Numbered from the stretch's first letter, positions 32,840-43,500 are shown. The stretch: 64,000 bases of DNA from Streptomyces sp. SLBN-31 (GCF_006715395.1 NZ_VFNC01000003.1:930001-994000), one strand, 5' to 3'. Notes: generated by a model not told the origin, from the sequence alone. Program-made: numbers and translations.

Positions 32840-33328
32840 ATGACTGACGCGGCGGGGCGGGACCAGGAAGCGGTCTCGAAGTTCGTGGAGAGCTTCGCGG
32901 CACAGCTCGTCGAGGCCGGGATGCAGCGCATGCCCGCGCGGATCTTCGCCGCGCTCCTCTCCTCCGACGAGGGGACGATGACCTCGGCGGAGCTGGGCGA
33001 ACAGCTGCGGATCAGCCCGGCCGCGGTCTCCGGCGGGGTGCGCTACCTGGCCCAGCAGCACATGGTGTCCCGCGAGCGCGAGCCCGGCTCGCGGCGGGAG
33101 CGCTACCGGGTGCACAGCAACCAGTGGTACGAGGCGCTGACCAACCGCGAAGCCGTCATCAAACGCTGGGAGGGCGCTCTGCGGGAAGGTGTCGGCAGCC
33201 TCGGCGCCGACACCCCGGCGGGCCGCCGCATGGCCGAGACGCTCGCCTTCTTCGAGTTCGTCGACGACGAGATCGCGGCCATGATGGAACGCTGGCGGGT
33301 CCACCGCGAGGAACTCTTCGGGTCCTAG
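32840..33328 (+). CDS. MarR/GbsR-like transcriptional regulator
   Basis: A 162-residue winged-helix protein: VESFAAQLVEAGMQRMPARIFAALLSSDEGTMTSAELGEQLRISPAAVSGGVRYLAQQHMVSREREPGSRRERYRVHSNQWYEAL. The order and the MPARIFAALL segment are those of the GbsR-like branch of MarR proteins, which commonly sit beside ABC exporters. The C-terminal helix (WEGALREGVGSLG...FFEFVDDEIAAMMERW) is for dimerisation. It faces the ATPase gene and probably represses it through the TACGCTTC/GAAGCGTA site. ATG 32840 fits; a GTG 9 bp upstream is an alternative. Confidence 0.85.
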   Translation: MTDAAGRDQEAVSKFVESFAAQLVEAGMQRMPARIFAALLSSDEGTMTSAELGEQLRISPAAVSGGVRYLAQQHMVSREREPGSRRERYRVHSNQWYEALTNREAVIKRWEGALREGVGSLGADTPAGRRMAETLAFFEFVDDEIAAMMERWRVHREELFGS

Positions 33329-33408
33329 CGGGGGACCTGGCCGGTATCGTCCGGCAAGAGCCCGGCACCCCTTGCCGGTACCGTTCGGCCGCCGGCCCGC
33401 GGCTCGCC

Positions 33409-34254
33409 TCACCGCCCCGGCAGCGTGAGCCCCCAGGCCCCCTCCCACACCGTCCACGTCCTCCTGCGCACCGGCCCGCACACGCCCGCGTCCGCCCGGT
33501 AGCGGAAGTCCGCCCCCGACACGGTTATGGTCCGCCCCTCGGCCCGTACCGGCGAGGCCTCCGCGCCCACCGACAGGGGCCGTACCTCGACCTCGGCCAC
33601 CCCGCGCTCACCCGGCACGACCGACACCGCCTCCACCGGCTGGTCCAGGTCGACCAGGGTCTCGCCGTCGACCTCGATGCGCAGGCGGGCGGCGCGGGGC
33701 GCGGGCGCCGGGGCCTCACGGGCCGGGACGAGGGTGCGCACCAGGGACTGGGCCGTGCGCAGCCACGGGCGCCCCGCGGCCTCTTCCAGAGGCGTGTGCG
33801 CCTCGCTCAGCGGAGGGATCCGCAGCGCGCCCAGCACCACCCCGTCGCTGTCGTCCACGAGCAGGTCCATCCGCCGTACGGCCCCGTCGAGGACCGAGCG
33901 GGCCGCGGCCACCGCGCCCGTGGGCACCCCCAGGGATCGGGCCACCGACAGCGCGGCCCCCACCGGCACCATCGACAGCGCGCATCCGGCCAGTTCCCGC
34001 TGCCGGTGCAAAAGGGACACGGCGCGCACCAGGGCCCGGTCGTCGCCGACGACCACCAGTCTTCTCGACCCGCGCCGGGTCAGGGCCCGGACGAACTCCT
34101 CCGGACCGTCCGGCAGGCAGACCTTGGTCTGCGCACCCGCGCTGAGCACGTCTTTCGCGATGCGTACCGACTCCCCGTCCGTCCGTCGGGCCACCGGATC
34201 GATGACCACCAGCAGCTGTTCGGAACTCGCCTCGGAAGTCGCGGAAGTCGCCAC
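33409..34254 (-). CDS. Diacylglycerol-kinase-like protein with degenerate nucleotide motif
   Basis: The 281-residue protein has the two-domain layout of the DAGK/YegS/sphingosine kinase family: N-terminal QLLVVIDPVARRTDG, RLVVVGDDRALVRAVSLLHRQRELAGCALSMVPVGAALSVARSLGVP, then a C-terminal beta-sandwich with LRIEVDGETLVDLD and VRPLSVG. In active enzymes the nucleotide motif is GGDGTxxE and the next is PxGTGNDFAR. Here they read VGDDRALVRAV and PVGAALSVARS, so key glycines and the Thr/Asp are lost. The start GTG 34254 has AGGA at 9 bases. It is divergent from purA. It may be catalytically dead or bind another ligand. Confidence 0.72.
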   Translation of the reverse strand: MATSATSEASSEQLLVVIDPVARRTDGESVRIAKDVLSAGAQTKVCLPDGPEEFVRALTRRGSRRLVVVGDDRALVRAVSLLHRQRELAGCALSMVPVGAALSVARSLGVPTGAVAAARSVLDGAVRRMDLLVDDSDGVVLGALRIPPLSEAHTPLEEAAGRPWLRTAQSLVRTLVPAREAPAPAPRAARLRIEVDGETLVDLDQPVEAVSVVPGERGVAEVEVRPLSVGAEASPVRAEGRTITVSGADFRYRADAGVCGPVRRRTWTVWEGAWGLTLPGR

Positions 34255-34296
34255 CTCGGTCCTGCCTCGCTTCCTCGGGTAGCATCTTTGTGCAAG

Positions 34297-34324
34297 AGCC
34301 CCTTGCGCTATTGCGCCAGGGGCT
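34297..34324. promoter_or_regulatory. Strong hairpin in the purA upstream region
   Basis: AGCCCCTTGCGC (34297-34308) and GCGCCAGGGGCT (34313-34324) pair with one mismatch around TATT. It lies between divergent genes, 42 bp from the minus-strand start and 125 bp before purA. A TAGCAT box just upstream (34280-34285) could be a -10 placing the hairpin at the 5' end of a purA transcript. Attenuator, terminator of a short RNA, or operator are all possible. Confidence 0.5.
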
Positions 34325-34449
34325 TCGTCTATTCCGGGGCATCCGGTCCGACGGGTTACGGCCAACGACGGCCATGGTGCACGCGGCGGTGAACCCTACG
34401 CGTGCGCCCCTGACCTTGGACATGCCCCGCCCGGAAGGGGTGTACGCGC

Positions 34450-35733
34450 GTGCCCGCACTTGTGCTGCTCGGTGCTCAGTGGGGTGACGAAGGCAAGGGA
34501 AAGGCGACCGACCTGCTCGGTGGCTCAGTGGATTACGTCGTGCGGTACCAGGGCGGCAACAACGCCGGCCACACCGTCGTCGTGGGTGATCAGAAGTACG
34601 CCCTCCACCTGCTCCCTTCCGGAATCCTCTCGCCGGGGTGCACCCCGGTCATCGGCAATGGTGTCGTCGTCGATCCGTCGGTCCTGTTCTCCGAGCTGAA
34701 CGGACTGAACGAACGCGGCGTCGACACGTCCAAACTCCTCATCAGCGGTAACGCGCACATCATCACGCCGTACAACGTGACCGTCGACAAGGTCACGGAA
34801 CGCTTCCTCGGCAAGCGGAAGATCGGTACGACGGGGCGCGGCATCGGACCGACCTACGCGGACAAGATCAACCGCGTCGGCATCCGGGTGCAGGACCTCT
34901 ACGACGAGTCGATCCTCACCCAGAAGGTCGAGGCGGCCCTCGACGTCAAGAACCAGATGCTCACCAAGCTCTACAACCGGCGCGCGATCGCCGTCGACCA
35001 GGTGGTCGAGGAGCTGCTGGGCTACGCGGAGAAGCTCGCGCCCTACGTCGCCGACACGGTCCTGGTGCTCAACCAGGCCTTGGACGACGACAAGGTCGTG
35101 CTGTTCGAGGGCGGCCAGGGCACGCTCCTCGACATCGACCACGGCACGTATCCGTTCGTGACGTCGTCGAACCCGACCGCGGGCGGTGCCTGCACCGGGG
35201 CCGGCGTCGGCCCGACGAAGATCAGCCGGGTCATCGGCATCCTCAAGGCGTACACCACCCGCGTCGGCTCCGGCCCCTTCCCGACGGAGCTGTTCGACGA
35301 GGACGGCGAGGCGCTGCGCCGCATCGGCGGCGAGCGGGGTGTGACGACCGGCCGTGACCGCCGCTGCGGCTGGTTCGACGCGGTGATCGCCCGCTACGCC
35401 ACCCGCGTCAACGGCCTGACGGACTTCTTCCTCACCAAGCTCGACGTCCTCACCGGCTGGGAGCAGATCCCGGTCTGCGTCGCCTACGAGATCGACGGCA
35501 AGCGCGTCGAGGAGCTGCCGTACTCGCAGTCGGACTTCCACCACGCGAAGCCCGTCTACGAGACCCTCCCGGGCTGGTCCGAGGACATCACCAAGGCGAA
35601 GTCCTTCTCCGACCTGCCGAAGAACGCCCAGAACTACGTCAAGGCGCTGGAGGAGATGTCCGGCGCCCCGATCTCCGCGATCGGCGTGGGCCCGGGCCGG
35701 GACGAGACGATCGAAATCAACTCGTTCCTCTGA
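34450..35733 (+). CDS. purA: Adenylosuccinate synthetase
   Basis: The 427-residue enzyme joins IMP and aspartate with GTP to give adenylosuccinate in AMP synthesis. The N-terminal [19 protein letters not shown] carries the GTP-binding P-loop and catalytic Asp; [47 protein letters not shown], the Thr/Gly-rich [16 protein letters not shown] and C-terminal [12 protein letters not shown] follow in the expected order. GTG 34450 is preceded by GGAAGGGG. The upstream 195 bp include a strong hairpin. A 14-bp-arm terminator follows. Confidence 0.96.
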   Translation: MPALVLLGAQWGDEGKGKATDLLGGSVDYVVRYQGGNNAGHTVVVGDQKYALHLLPSGILSPGCTPVIGNGVVVDPSVLFSELNGLNERGVDTSKLLISGNAHIITPYNVTVDKVTERFLGKRKIGTTGRGIGPTYADKINRVGIRVQDLYDESILTQKVEAALDVKNQMLTKLYNRRAIAVDQVVEELLGYAEKLAPYVADTVLVLNQALDDDKVVLFEGGQGTLLDIDHGTYPFVTSSNPTAGGACTGAGVGPTKISRVIGILKAYTTRVGSGPFPTELFDEDGEALRRIGGERGVTTGRDRRCGWFDAVIARYATRVNGLTDFFLTKLDVLTGWEQIPVCVAYEIDGKRVEELPYSQSDFHHAKPVYETLPGWSEDITKAKSFSDLPKNAQNYVKALEEMSGAPISAIGVGPGRDETIEINSFL

Positions 35734-35744
35734 CCCGCACACAT

Positions 35745-35777
35745 GCAGGAGCCGCCCCGCCCGGGGGCGGCTCCTGC
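35745..35777. terminator. Bidirectional terminator after purA
   Basis: GCAGGAGCCGCCCC (35745-35758) and GGGGCGGCTCCTGC (35764-35777), perfect 14-bp arms with a 5-base loop. It separates purA from the convergent LamG gene. Confidence 0.9.
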
Positions 35778-35797
35778 GCGCTGTTCGCCGGGGCGAC

Positions 35798-38700
35798 CTA
35801 ATCGAGTTGGGTGACCACCGCACTGCCGCCGGGCGCCGTCGCGGCTTCCGGGGGAAGCGCCGTCGGGTAGAGGCGGACGTCGCTCAGGCGGCCGTTGGCG
35901 TATTCGCCGTAGGAGCCCTGGAAGAGGCGGCGGCCGAGTTGGACGGGGCCGGTGGCGCTCCAGCTCTCGCCGGCGTAGTCCTTGGTGGCGGACAGTCGGC
36001 CGTTGACGTAGAGGAGCAGCCGGCCGCCGTCGGCGTCGTAGACCCCGACGAGATGGGTCCATTTGCCCGCCACGGCCTTGGTGCCGTAGGCGGCGGTGAA
36101 GGCCGTGCTGGTGGTGTCGTCGTTGTGGCGGCCGAAGGCCCAGACCTGGGCTCCGGATGAGTAGTAGAGCTGCAGGCCGTTGGCGGCGCCGACGGACGCG
36201 GCGTCCGACTGGGACACGAACGTCGAGTTGGCGCCCGAGAGGGAGTTCAGCTTGACCCACGCCGAGACGGTGAAACTGCCGCTGGTGTCCACGCCGGGGC
36301 CGGCAGTGGCCGCGTAGCCGGTGGTTCCGTTGAGGTTCAGGACCGTGCCGCGGTCGGCGTCGGCGGTCCAGGAGGCTCCGCCCGTCAGGTTGGCCGGTGC
36401 GTCGCCGATGGGATCGGACGCCGAGGTGCCGGTGCCGTCGTCGAGCTTCCAGCGGTGTGTGGCGGTGTCGGTGACCGTGCCCAGGGGGACCGGGTCGGCG
36501 AAGGTGGCGGTCGTCCCGGACGGGGTGGCACCCGGGTACTCGGTCAGCCGACCCGCGGTGTCGCTGGTGTAGAGGTCGGGTTTGCCGTCCGGGCCGCCGG
36601 TGGCGCTGTTGACGTCGCCGGGGGAGGCGAGGGTCGGGTAGTCACGCTTGGGCAGGACGACGGACAGGGCCTTGGCGGGGTGCGTGTTCCAGCCCGCGGC
36701 GGCGGTGCTCGTCCAGTTCTGGGCGGCGGAGTTGTTGCAGGTGTAGAGGCGGACCTGGGTGCCGTTGGTCGTGCTGGCGCTCGGGTCGTCCACGCACCTG
36801 CCGGACTGTGGGTTGACCAGGCTGCCGGTGCTGCCGGTGGTCCACTTCTGGGAGCCGCTGCCGTTGCACTTGTACAGCTGCAGCAGGGTGCCGTTGTCCG
36901 TGCCGCCGTCGGTGGCGTCGAGGCACTTGCCGAGGACGCGCAGGGAGCCGTCGTCGTGCAGGACCCACTGCTGGGCCGGGCTGCCGTTGCAGGTGTGGAT
37001 CTGGATCTTGGTGTGGTCGGCGGTGTGGGCGTTCGCGTCGTCCAGGCAGAGCGTGCCGCCGGAGGACGTCTTCACGGCGGACGTGAACGCGGTGCGGACC
37101 GGGGCGTGCAGCAGCTTGGGCATCAGGGTCCCGCCGTCGACGTCGATCGGGAAGGTGTAGACGGAGCCCGTGGTGTCGTCGCGGGCCCACAGCGTCGGGG
37201 CTCCACCGGTGACCTTTCCGTTTCCGTCGTCGTCCACCGAGAAGGTGCCGCCGACGCGTCCGGGGGCGATCAGGGTCAGGCCGGACCAGTCGCCGTCGCC
37301 GAGCAGGAGCGGGTGGCCGAGATGGTTGACGCCGTACGACTGGTACAGCCACAGCTTGTTGTTCTCCATGGTGATGACGGCGGGGTGGTCGGCGTTGCCG
37401 TAGACGTCCCCGTCGACGACGAGTTGGGAGATGTCCCAGGGCTTGGCCGGATCGTAGCCCGCCTCCGTGCAGCGGGCGGCGGGCACGGTGTCGGCTGCCT
37501 CGCAGTCGTCCTTGGTGACGACGTCGTAGCGGCGGCCGACGAAGCCGGGGAAGGTGGACCAGGGTGTGCGCGGGAAGGCGCCGTCGTCCTTCGGGTCGAG
37601 GTCGTTCTTCACCACGTACAGCTGCTGGGTCTTGCGGTTGTACGCGAGCAGGTCGTCGTGGGTGTCGCCGTGCAGGTTGCCTCGGTGGGCGACCAGGTAG
37701 TCCTTCCAGGTCCCGGTGGGTGCGCCCTTGGCGGTCGACACGATGACCGGGCCGGTGACGGTCGGCGGAGTGCCGTCGACCGGACCGTCCTGCGCCGGGG
37801 CGGGGGCCTGGGCGGGGTCGCTGTCGCCGGGGAGGAGTTCCAGGTCGCCGGTGCTGGTGGTGGCGAGCAGGTCGGGGCTGCCGTCGCCCGTGATGTCACC
37901 GGGTGCGATCTTGGTCTTGGGGTTCCAGGGCGCGGTGAAGGTGTAACTGACCGGGTTCTGGGAGAGGTTGCCGGCCCGGTCGACCGCGGCGACGTACAGG
38001 GTGTGCACGCCCCAGTCGGTGACCGGGATCGTGACCTTGCCGGAGGCGGTGGCGCCGTTGGTGGACGTCACCTTGGAGGTGCGGCCGGTGGTGGCGGTGG
38101 GCTGGCTGTCGAGCTGCCAGAGGAAGTGATCGATGCCGCTCGCCTTGCAGCCGGCCGGGTCGCAGGTGTCGGCCGGGGTGTTGTCGGCGGCGGAGACGGA
38201 GAAGTCGGCGGTGACTCCGCTGCCGGCATAGGTGTCGCCGGCCCCGCTGCCCACGGGCGGGAAGTGTGGGTTGTCGGCGACCGCCGGAGTCTGCGGCGGG
38301 GTGAAGTCGGTGTCGAACCAGCAATGGTCGCTGACGTCCGACTTCAACTTGATGGAGGAGTTGTCCTGGGCGTAGACGGCCCAGCCGTACTCGTGACCGT
38401 CCTTGAGGGTGAAGCCGATCGGCGCGTCGGCGTCCGTGCCGGAGGCGACCATGCCGCTGTCCGGGGTGCCCTTGTCCACCGGGTCACCGGCGGAGTCCAG
38501 GTCGGTGCGGTCCCAGACGTGGTAGTGCGCCTCGGCGTGCTCACCGGAGATGTGGGTTGTGACGGTCGAGTGCAGCTGGATGTTGCTGCCCGCGTCGCTG
38601 TACGTCGTCGCGCCGATCCAGCCGACCGCGCCGCTGCCGGTGACGCAGTCGCCGTCCGCGCCCAGGGGCTTGGGCGTGGTGCGCAGCTTGGTGGGGGTGT

Positions 38701-40201
38701 CCGGCGGGATGTCGAAGTTCGTGGTCAGGGTGAGAACCTGCGACATGCGCAGGTAGTCCAGGTTGGAGCTGGTCCTCGACTCGTTGCCGAACAGTCCGAA
38801 GGTCCAGGTGCTCTTGTTGCCCTTGGCGATCTTCTGGATCTGGTCGTCCACGCGGAAACTCGCAGTGCTGTTGCTGCAGTTGCTGTTGCCGTTGGCGCCG
38901 CTGGGCACGGTGGTCTTCACGGCCGGGTAGCCGTTGTCGTCAAGGGTGTCGGGCTGGTGCTTCCAGTCGGTGTTCTCGTTGATGGTGCCGGTGGTGTGCA
39001 GGGTGATCGGCTGGTCGTGGGAGCAGTCGACGCTGGCCGCGAAGGTGGTGCTGACCTTCACCTCGGCCTTGACGACGGTCATGGACGGGTCGAGACCAGC
39101 GGTGTTGACCGCGTAGTACGACCGTTCCAGGCCGACCCCGCAGGCACCGCCCCACTGCTGGTAGCCGACGCCCTCGCCGTTGGTCTGCGGCTTGTTGTAC
39201 TGCGGAGCGTCGGAGCAGGCCGAGCTCGAATACACCTCGTCGAAGGCCCCGGACTTGCTGGTCACCGGGTTTTCGAAGGGGTCGATGTAGACCGGGTAGT
39301 GAGTGTCGGGCCCGTCGAGCACCGAGGTGTCGGGCGCCAGGGTGAGGGAGTCGTCGGTCGTGGTCATCGGCACCTGACCGACCTGCGCGCCGAGGCCGGG
39401 ACCGGCCGCGGAGGAGGAGGTGTCCGCCCGTGTGGTGCCCAAAGCCGCGCGCATGGAGGAGGCGGGCCTCGCGGCAACCGAGTCGGACGTGCTGGAGTCC
39501 CACATCAATGGCGGCGGACTCGTGTACGACACCGAGCCGTCCGGTGCCTCCGCGGTCATGCCGCCCACCGAGGTGGGCGCCAGTCGCAGGCCGTCGGTCT
39601 CCGTCGCCACGGCCAGCCTGCGGACACGCGGATCGGCCGCAGCCTTCGAGTCGTGCACGACCAGCACATCGCTGAAGCCGCCCTGATCCGTCACCGATAC
39701 CGACACGTCGACGCCGGGCAGCACCGCGGAGTACAGCGCCGTGTGGTCGCTGACCTGCGGCGCGGGCAGCGTGAAGGGCATGGTCAGGCTCATGCTGTGC
39801 CCGGCCGGATCGGTCAGCGTGGCCAGCGGCCCGCTTCCACCGCCGGACAACCTCACGCCGCTGGGCGTCGCCTTGGGGGAGTACGTGCCGTCGGAGTTGA
39901 CGGTGAGCGTAGCGTCCACGGGGACCCAGCCGCCGTCCTGCCGAACTCTGGCCGGCAGCACGGACGAGGTCCTGGTGAAGGAGCCATCGGGTTCGGCGGT
40001 CACGGTGTCGGTCTCGCTGGTCAGCGCGTCGACCGGGGCCGGCGTGCCGTCGGAGACCGCCTGGGCCTGCGCGGCGAGCAACGGGTCTGCCGCGCCGCCG
40101 GGATCATCGGCGACCAGCGCGCCGGCCGGGGAGGCGAGTGCGGTCAGCAGTATGGCGGCAACCGGAAGCAGCGCGAGTCTGCGAGCGGATGACGGCAGCA
40201 C
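35798..40201 (-). CDS. Giant secreted DNRLRE-like/FG-GAP/ricin/LamG protein
   Basis: A 1467-residue exported protein. I chose GTG 40201 because GAAGGAG lies 7 bases upstream and the product then opens with a signal peptide (RRLALLPVAAILLTALASPAGA). Residues about 285-500 look like a DNRLRE/CBM-type beta domain (HYPVYIDPF, VVKAEVKVSTTF, DDQIQKIAKGNKSTWTFGLFG). A segment with Ig-like and Ca-binding FG-GAP text follows (about 500-1040, GDITGDGSPDLLATT). A ricin-type lectin sits at about 1044-1166 (CLDD, QQW, QKW, QNW repeats), another FG-GAP piece at about 1190-1220, and a LamG lectin at about 1250-1463 (HRWKLDDGTG, FTVSAWVKL, WTHLVGVYDADGG, LYVNG). It probably binds glycans or the wall outside the cell. 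It is divergent from the RHS gene. Confidence 0.85.
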   Translation of the reverse strand: MLPSSARRLALLPVAAILLTALASPAGALVADDPGGAADPLLAAQAQAVSDGTPAPVDALTSETDTVTAEPDGSFTRTSSVLPARVRQDGGWVPVDATLTVNSDGTYSPKATPSGVRLSGGGSGPLATLTDPAGHSMSLTMPFTLPAPQVSDHTALYSAVLPGVDVSVSVTDQGGFSDVLVVHDSKAAADPRVRRLAVATETDGLRLAPTSVGGMTAEAPDGSVSYTSPPPLMWDSSTSDSVAARPASSMRAALGTTRADTSSSAAGPGLGAQVGQVPMTTTDDSLTLAPDTSVLDGPDTHYPVYIDPFENPVTSKSGAFDEVYSSSACSDAPQYNKPQTNGEGVGYQQWGGACGVGLERSYYAVNTAGLDPSMTVVKAEVKVSTTFAASVDCSHDQPITLHTTGTINENTDWKHQPDTLDDNGYPAVKTTVPSGANGNSNCSNSTASFRVDDQIQKIAKGNKSTWTFGLFGNESRTSSNLDYLRMSQVLTLTTNFDIPPDTPTKLRTTPKPLGADGDCVTGSGAVGWIGATTYSDAGSNIQLHSTVTTHISGEHAEAHYHVWDRTDLDSAGDPVDKGTPDSGMVASGTDADAPIGFTLKDGHEYGWAVYAQDNSSIKLKSDVSDHCWFDTDFTPPQTPAVADNPHFPPVGSGAGDTYAGSGVTADFSVSAADNTPADTCDPAGCKASGIDHFLWQLDSQPTATTGRTSKVTSTNGATASGKVTIPVTDWGVHTLYVAAVDRAGNLSQNPVSYTFTAPWNPKTKIAPGDITGDGSPDLLATTSTGDLELLPGDSDPAQAPAPAQDGPVDGTPPTVTGPVIVSTAKGAPTGTWKDYLVAHRGNLHGDTHDDLLAYNRKTQQLYVVKNDLDPKDDGAFPRTPWSTFPGFVGRRYDVVTKDDCEAADTVPAARCTEAGYDPAKPWDISQLVVDGDVYGNADHPAVITMENNKLWLYQSYGVNHLGHPLLLGDGDWSGLTLIAPGRVGGTFSVDDDGNGKVTGGAPTLWARDDTTGSVYTFPIDVDGGTLMPKLLHAPVRTAFTSAVKTSSGGTLCLDDANAHTADHTKIQIHTCNGSPAQQWVLHDDGSLRVLGKCLDATDGGTDNGTLLQLYKCNGSGSQKWTTGSTGSLVNPQSGRCVDDPSASTTNGTQVRLYTCNNSAAQNWTSTAAAGWNTHPAKALSVVLPKRDYPTLASPGDVNSATGGPDGKPDLYTSDTAGRLTEYPGATPSGTTATFADPVPLGTVTDTATHRWKLDDGTGTSASDPIGDAPANLTGGASWTADADRGTVLNLNGTTGYAATAGPGVDTSGSFTVSAWVKLNSLSGANSTFVSQSDAASVGAANGLQLYYSSGAQVWAFGRHNDDTTSTAFTAAYGTKAVAGKWTHLVGVYDADGGRLLLYVNGRLSATKDYAGESWSATGPVQLGRRLFQGSYGEYANGRLSDVRLYPTALPPEAATAPGGSAVVTQLD

Positions 40202-40352
40202 GGGACAACTCCTTCGCACGACGGACAGGGCAGACACGAGATCTGCGACCATCCGCGCCCGAAAGGACCGTGCGCCGGGCGTCGGGTCAGGACGTCGGTG
40301 ACGGCGTGCGGCGGTGATGTTCGCTCCCCCGGCACAGAACGTACACAGGAAA

Positions 40353-40390
40353 TGCCAAAAACAATCACGTAATTGTCATGGCATTGGCAA
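40353..40390. promoter_or_regulatory. Nested inverted repeats in the LamG/RHS divergent region
   Basis: The 304-bp gap 40202-40505 holds no gene. In its A/T-rich centre, ATGCCA (40353-40358) mirrors TGGCAT (40380-40385), and ACAAT (40362-40366) mirrors ATTGT (40373-40377). TGCCAA (40354-40359) also mirrors TTGGCA (40385-40390). Position and composition suggest an operator shared by two divergent promoters. Confidence 0.6.
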
Positions 40391-40505
40391 AGAGTCTTGA
40401 GGTTCGTTCAACGTCGTTCTTAGCCTCCCATCCTGGATCACGCCGACCACGTGACCTTTCAGTCAACGGACTACCAAGTCCGTTCCATACGGGGGTACTT
40501 CTCAC

Positions 40506-43500
40506 GTGGGTGTGCGAAGAACGCTGACGCTTGTCTCCGCCCTGCTCGCGACCATGGCGCTGCTCGTGACCGGTGCCGTCGCACAGGACGGTGTCGGGCC
40601 GTACGTCTTCCACGGCGACTTCTGGAAGCCGAAACCGCTGCCGGTGACCCCCGCCGTAGGTGACCACGAGCTGAGCCGTCCGAAGTCCCCGCGTCCCCGC
40701 GGCTACCGTGCCCTGACCCGATATTCGGCGACGAAACCCTCCTGGCCGCATGCCGGTTCACACACGGTCGACCTCAAAGGCAAGCCGGTCAGGGCGGGCG
40801 TCCTGCCGGTGTGGGTGGCCTCGTCCGGCAAGGCGAAGCCCCAGCAAGTCCGAGTGCAACTCGCGGACCGCGCAGAGGCTTTGAAGGCCGGCGCCGACAC
40901 GGGTCTGCTGGTCGGGCTGGGCGGGGCCAAGTCACCCACTGCCAAGGTCAGCGTGGTCGTCGACTACTCCTCCGTCGCCAAGGCCTACGGCGGTGGCTAC
41001 GGCTCCCGTCTCACCCTCGCCCGTCTTCCCGCCTGCGCCCTGACGACCCCGCAGCGCGCCGAGTGCCGTACCCGTACGCCCCTGAAGTCCGTCAACCGCG
41101 CCACCGCCAACCAGCTCACCGCCACGACCACCGCGGATTCGGCGATCGCCGTCACCTCCGGCAGCCGTGGCTCGCAGGGGGACTACTCGGCCACCTCGCT
41201 GACTCCGGAGGGGAGTTGGCAGGCCACCGGCACGGGTGCCTACACCTACTCGTACCCGATCGACATGCCGGCCGGCGTCGGGGACACCGGCCCCTCGGTG
41301 GCGCTGTCGTACGACTCGCAGTCCGTCGACGGTGAGACCTCGGCCCGCAACTCCCAGGCCTCGTGGATCGGTGACGGCTGGAGCTACCAGCCGGGCTTCG
41401 TGCAGCGGCAGTACCGCTCCTGCGGCTCCCTCCTCGACTCCGACGGCAAGAAGGTCGTCAAGGGTTCGGGCGACCAGTGCTGGGGCGGCGCCAACGCGAC
41501 CGTCTCCTTCGGCTCGCACTCCGGTGTCCTGGTCCCGACGTCGTCCTCCGGAGTCCCGAACGAGATCCGCGAGTACCGGCTCCAGGGCGACGACGGCACT
41601 GTCGTACAGGAGCTGTCCGGAGCTGCCAACGGTCTGTTCGACGGCACCTACTTCCGCGTTCTGACCACCGACGGCACCGCTGCCTACTTCGGCGCCGACC
41701 ATTCGCCGAGCGGCCCCGGTACCAAGGGAACGGCCGCAGCCGACTCCGGTGACGACTCCACACACGCGGCCTGGGGTCTACCGGTGCTGCACCCGCGCTC
41801 CGCAGACCCATGCCACAGCGACGCCGACGGCAAGAAGTCCCGCTGCGACAAGCCCGAGGGCTGGCGCTGGAACCTGGACTTCGTCGTATCACCAAGTGGT
41901 TTCGTTCAGCGCTTCGACTACGCGACCGAGACCGGCTACTACGACCTCGGCGGCGGCCAGGCGGCGGCGACCGACGACAAGGACGACACCGGCACCCTCA
42001 CCTCGTACACCCGCGGTGGCACGCTCACCTCGATCTCGTACGGCTACACCGTCGACGACGAGCAGGCGGGCCGCACCCCGTCCGCGCAGGTCGTGTTCGC
42101 CTCCAAACAGCGCTGCCAGACGACGTCATCCTTCACGGACTGCTCGGCCGGGAACCTGGATGACAACACGGCGCCGCACTGGCCGGACGTCCCTTGGGAC
42201 CTGCACTGCGACTCCACCGACAAGACCAAGCTGCCGGACGACGCCACCAAGGTCCCCACGGACGTATGTGTCACCTCGGCACCGACCTTCTGGTCCACCA
42301 CCCGTCTGGACACCATCACGACGAAGGTGCACGTCAAGGACGGTGACACCGACAAGCTGGTCCCGGTCGACTCCTACGACCTCGGGCAGGTGTACTCCGA
42401 CGCGGGCGGCGCGGTCGACCCGGTCACCGGCACCACGGTCGACCCCAAGGACGCCGGCTCGCTCCAGGCCGTGATGTGGCTGCAGTCCATCCGGCACACG
42501 GGCCGGGACACGTATGCGGGTGGCGACAAGGACATCACCCTCAACCAGGTCTCCTTCACCGGCACCGAGATCGACAACCGGGTGAACGACGACTCCCCGT
42601 CGGCGCCGCCGCTGTACCGGCCGCGCATCTCCAACGTGCAGACGGAGACCGGCGAGTCGATCACCGTCGAGTACAACCAGAACCCGTGCGCGGGCAAGTC
42701 GCTCGACATCAAGTCGGCCGACTCCAACACCAGCTCCTGCTACCCCGTGTACTGGACGGTGCCCGGCGCCTCCAAGCCGATCGCGGACTGGTTCAACAAG
42801 ACCACCGTCCACAGCGTCACCGTCGCCGACCTGACCGTCGCCGCGCAGTACAACCCGGACGCCTCCAAGATCCCGGCGGGCTCCGAGGCGCACCTCTTCA
42901 CCTACGCCTACTCGGGGGCCGCCTGGCACCGGGACGACTCCGACCTGACGGACGACCAGTACCGCACCTGGGACCAGTTCCGCGGCTTCCGCGACGTCAC
43001 CGTGCGCACCGGCAAGGCCCCCGAGCCGGTCACCCAGCAGACCACCACCTACCTCCAGGGCATGGACGGCGACTACAAGGCCGACGGCAGCCGCCGCTCC
43101 GTCAGCCTGGACGCCACCGTCGGCGGCAAGACCGTCGAGACGGTCACCGACTCCAACCAACTCGCGGGCACCGCACTGCAGTCGGACGTGTACACCGCGT
43201 CCGGTGGCACGGTGAACGCCTCCACCGTCAACGGCCCGTTCGACTTCACCACCACCGCGCACGCAGACCGCACGTCATGGACGGCCTGGACCCAGGAGGA
43301 CCATCCCGGGGAGACCAAGCCGGACAAGGACACCCTGCCCGACCTCACCGCGCGCCGGATCAAGTCCACCCAGACGCACGGCTATTCCTTGCTCGTGGAC
43401 GGCAGTTGGCGGCACACCCGCAGCGACACCGCGTATGACGACCAGGGCCGCGTGCAGTCCGTGGACGCGCACGGTGACGTCTCCGTGGCCGCGCAGGAGA

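Noticed and set aside
34297..34324. Simple transcription terminator
   Set aside because: It lies between divergent genes with no upstream gene ending there on either strand, so I list it as regulatory rather than terminator.
36455..40192. A 1245-residue open frame on the plus strand opposite the LamG protein
   Set aside because: It is a high-GC antisense shadow: Gly/Val/Arg-rich without domains, while the minus strand shows signal peptide and recognisable ricin and LamG repeats.
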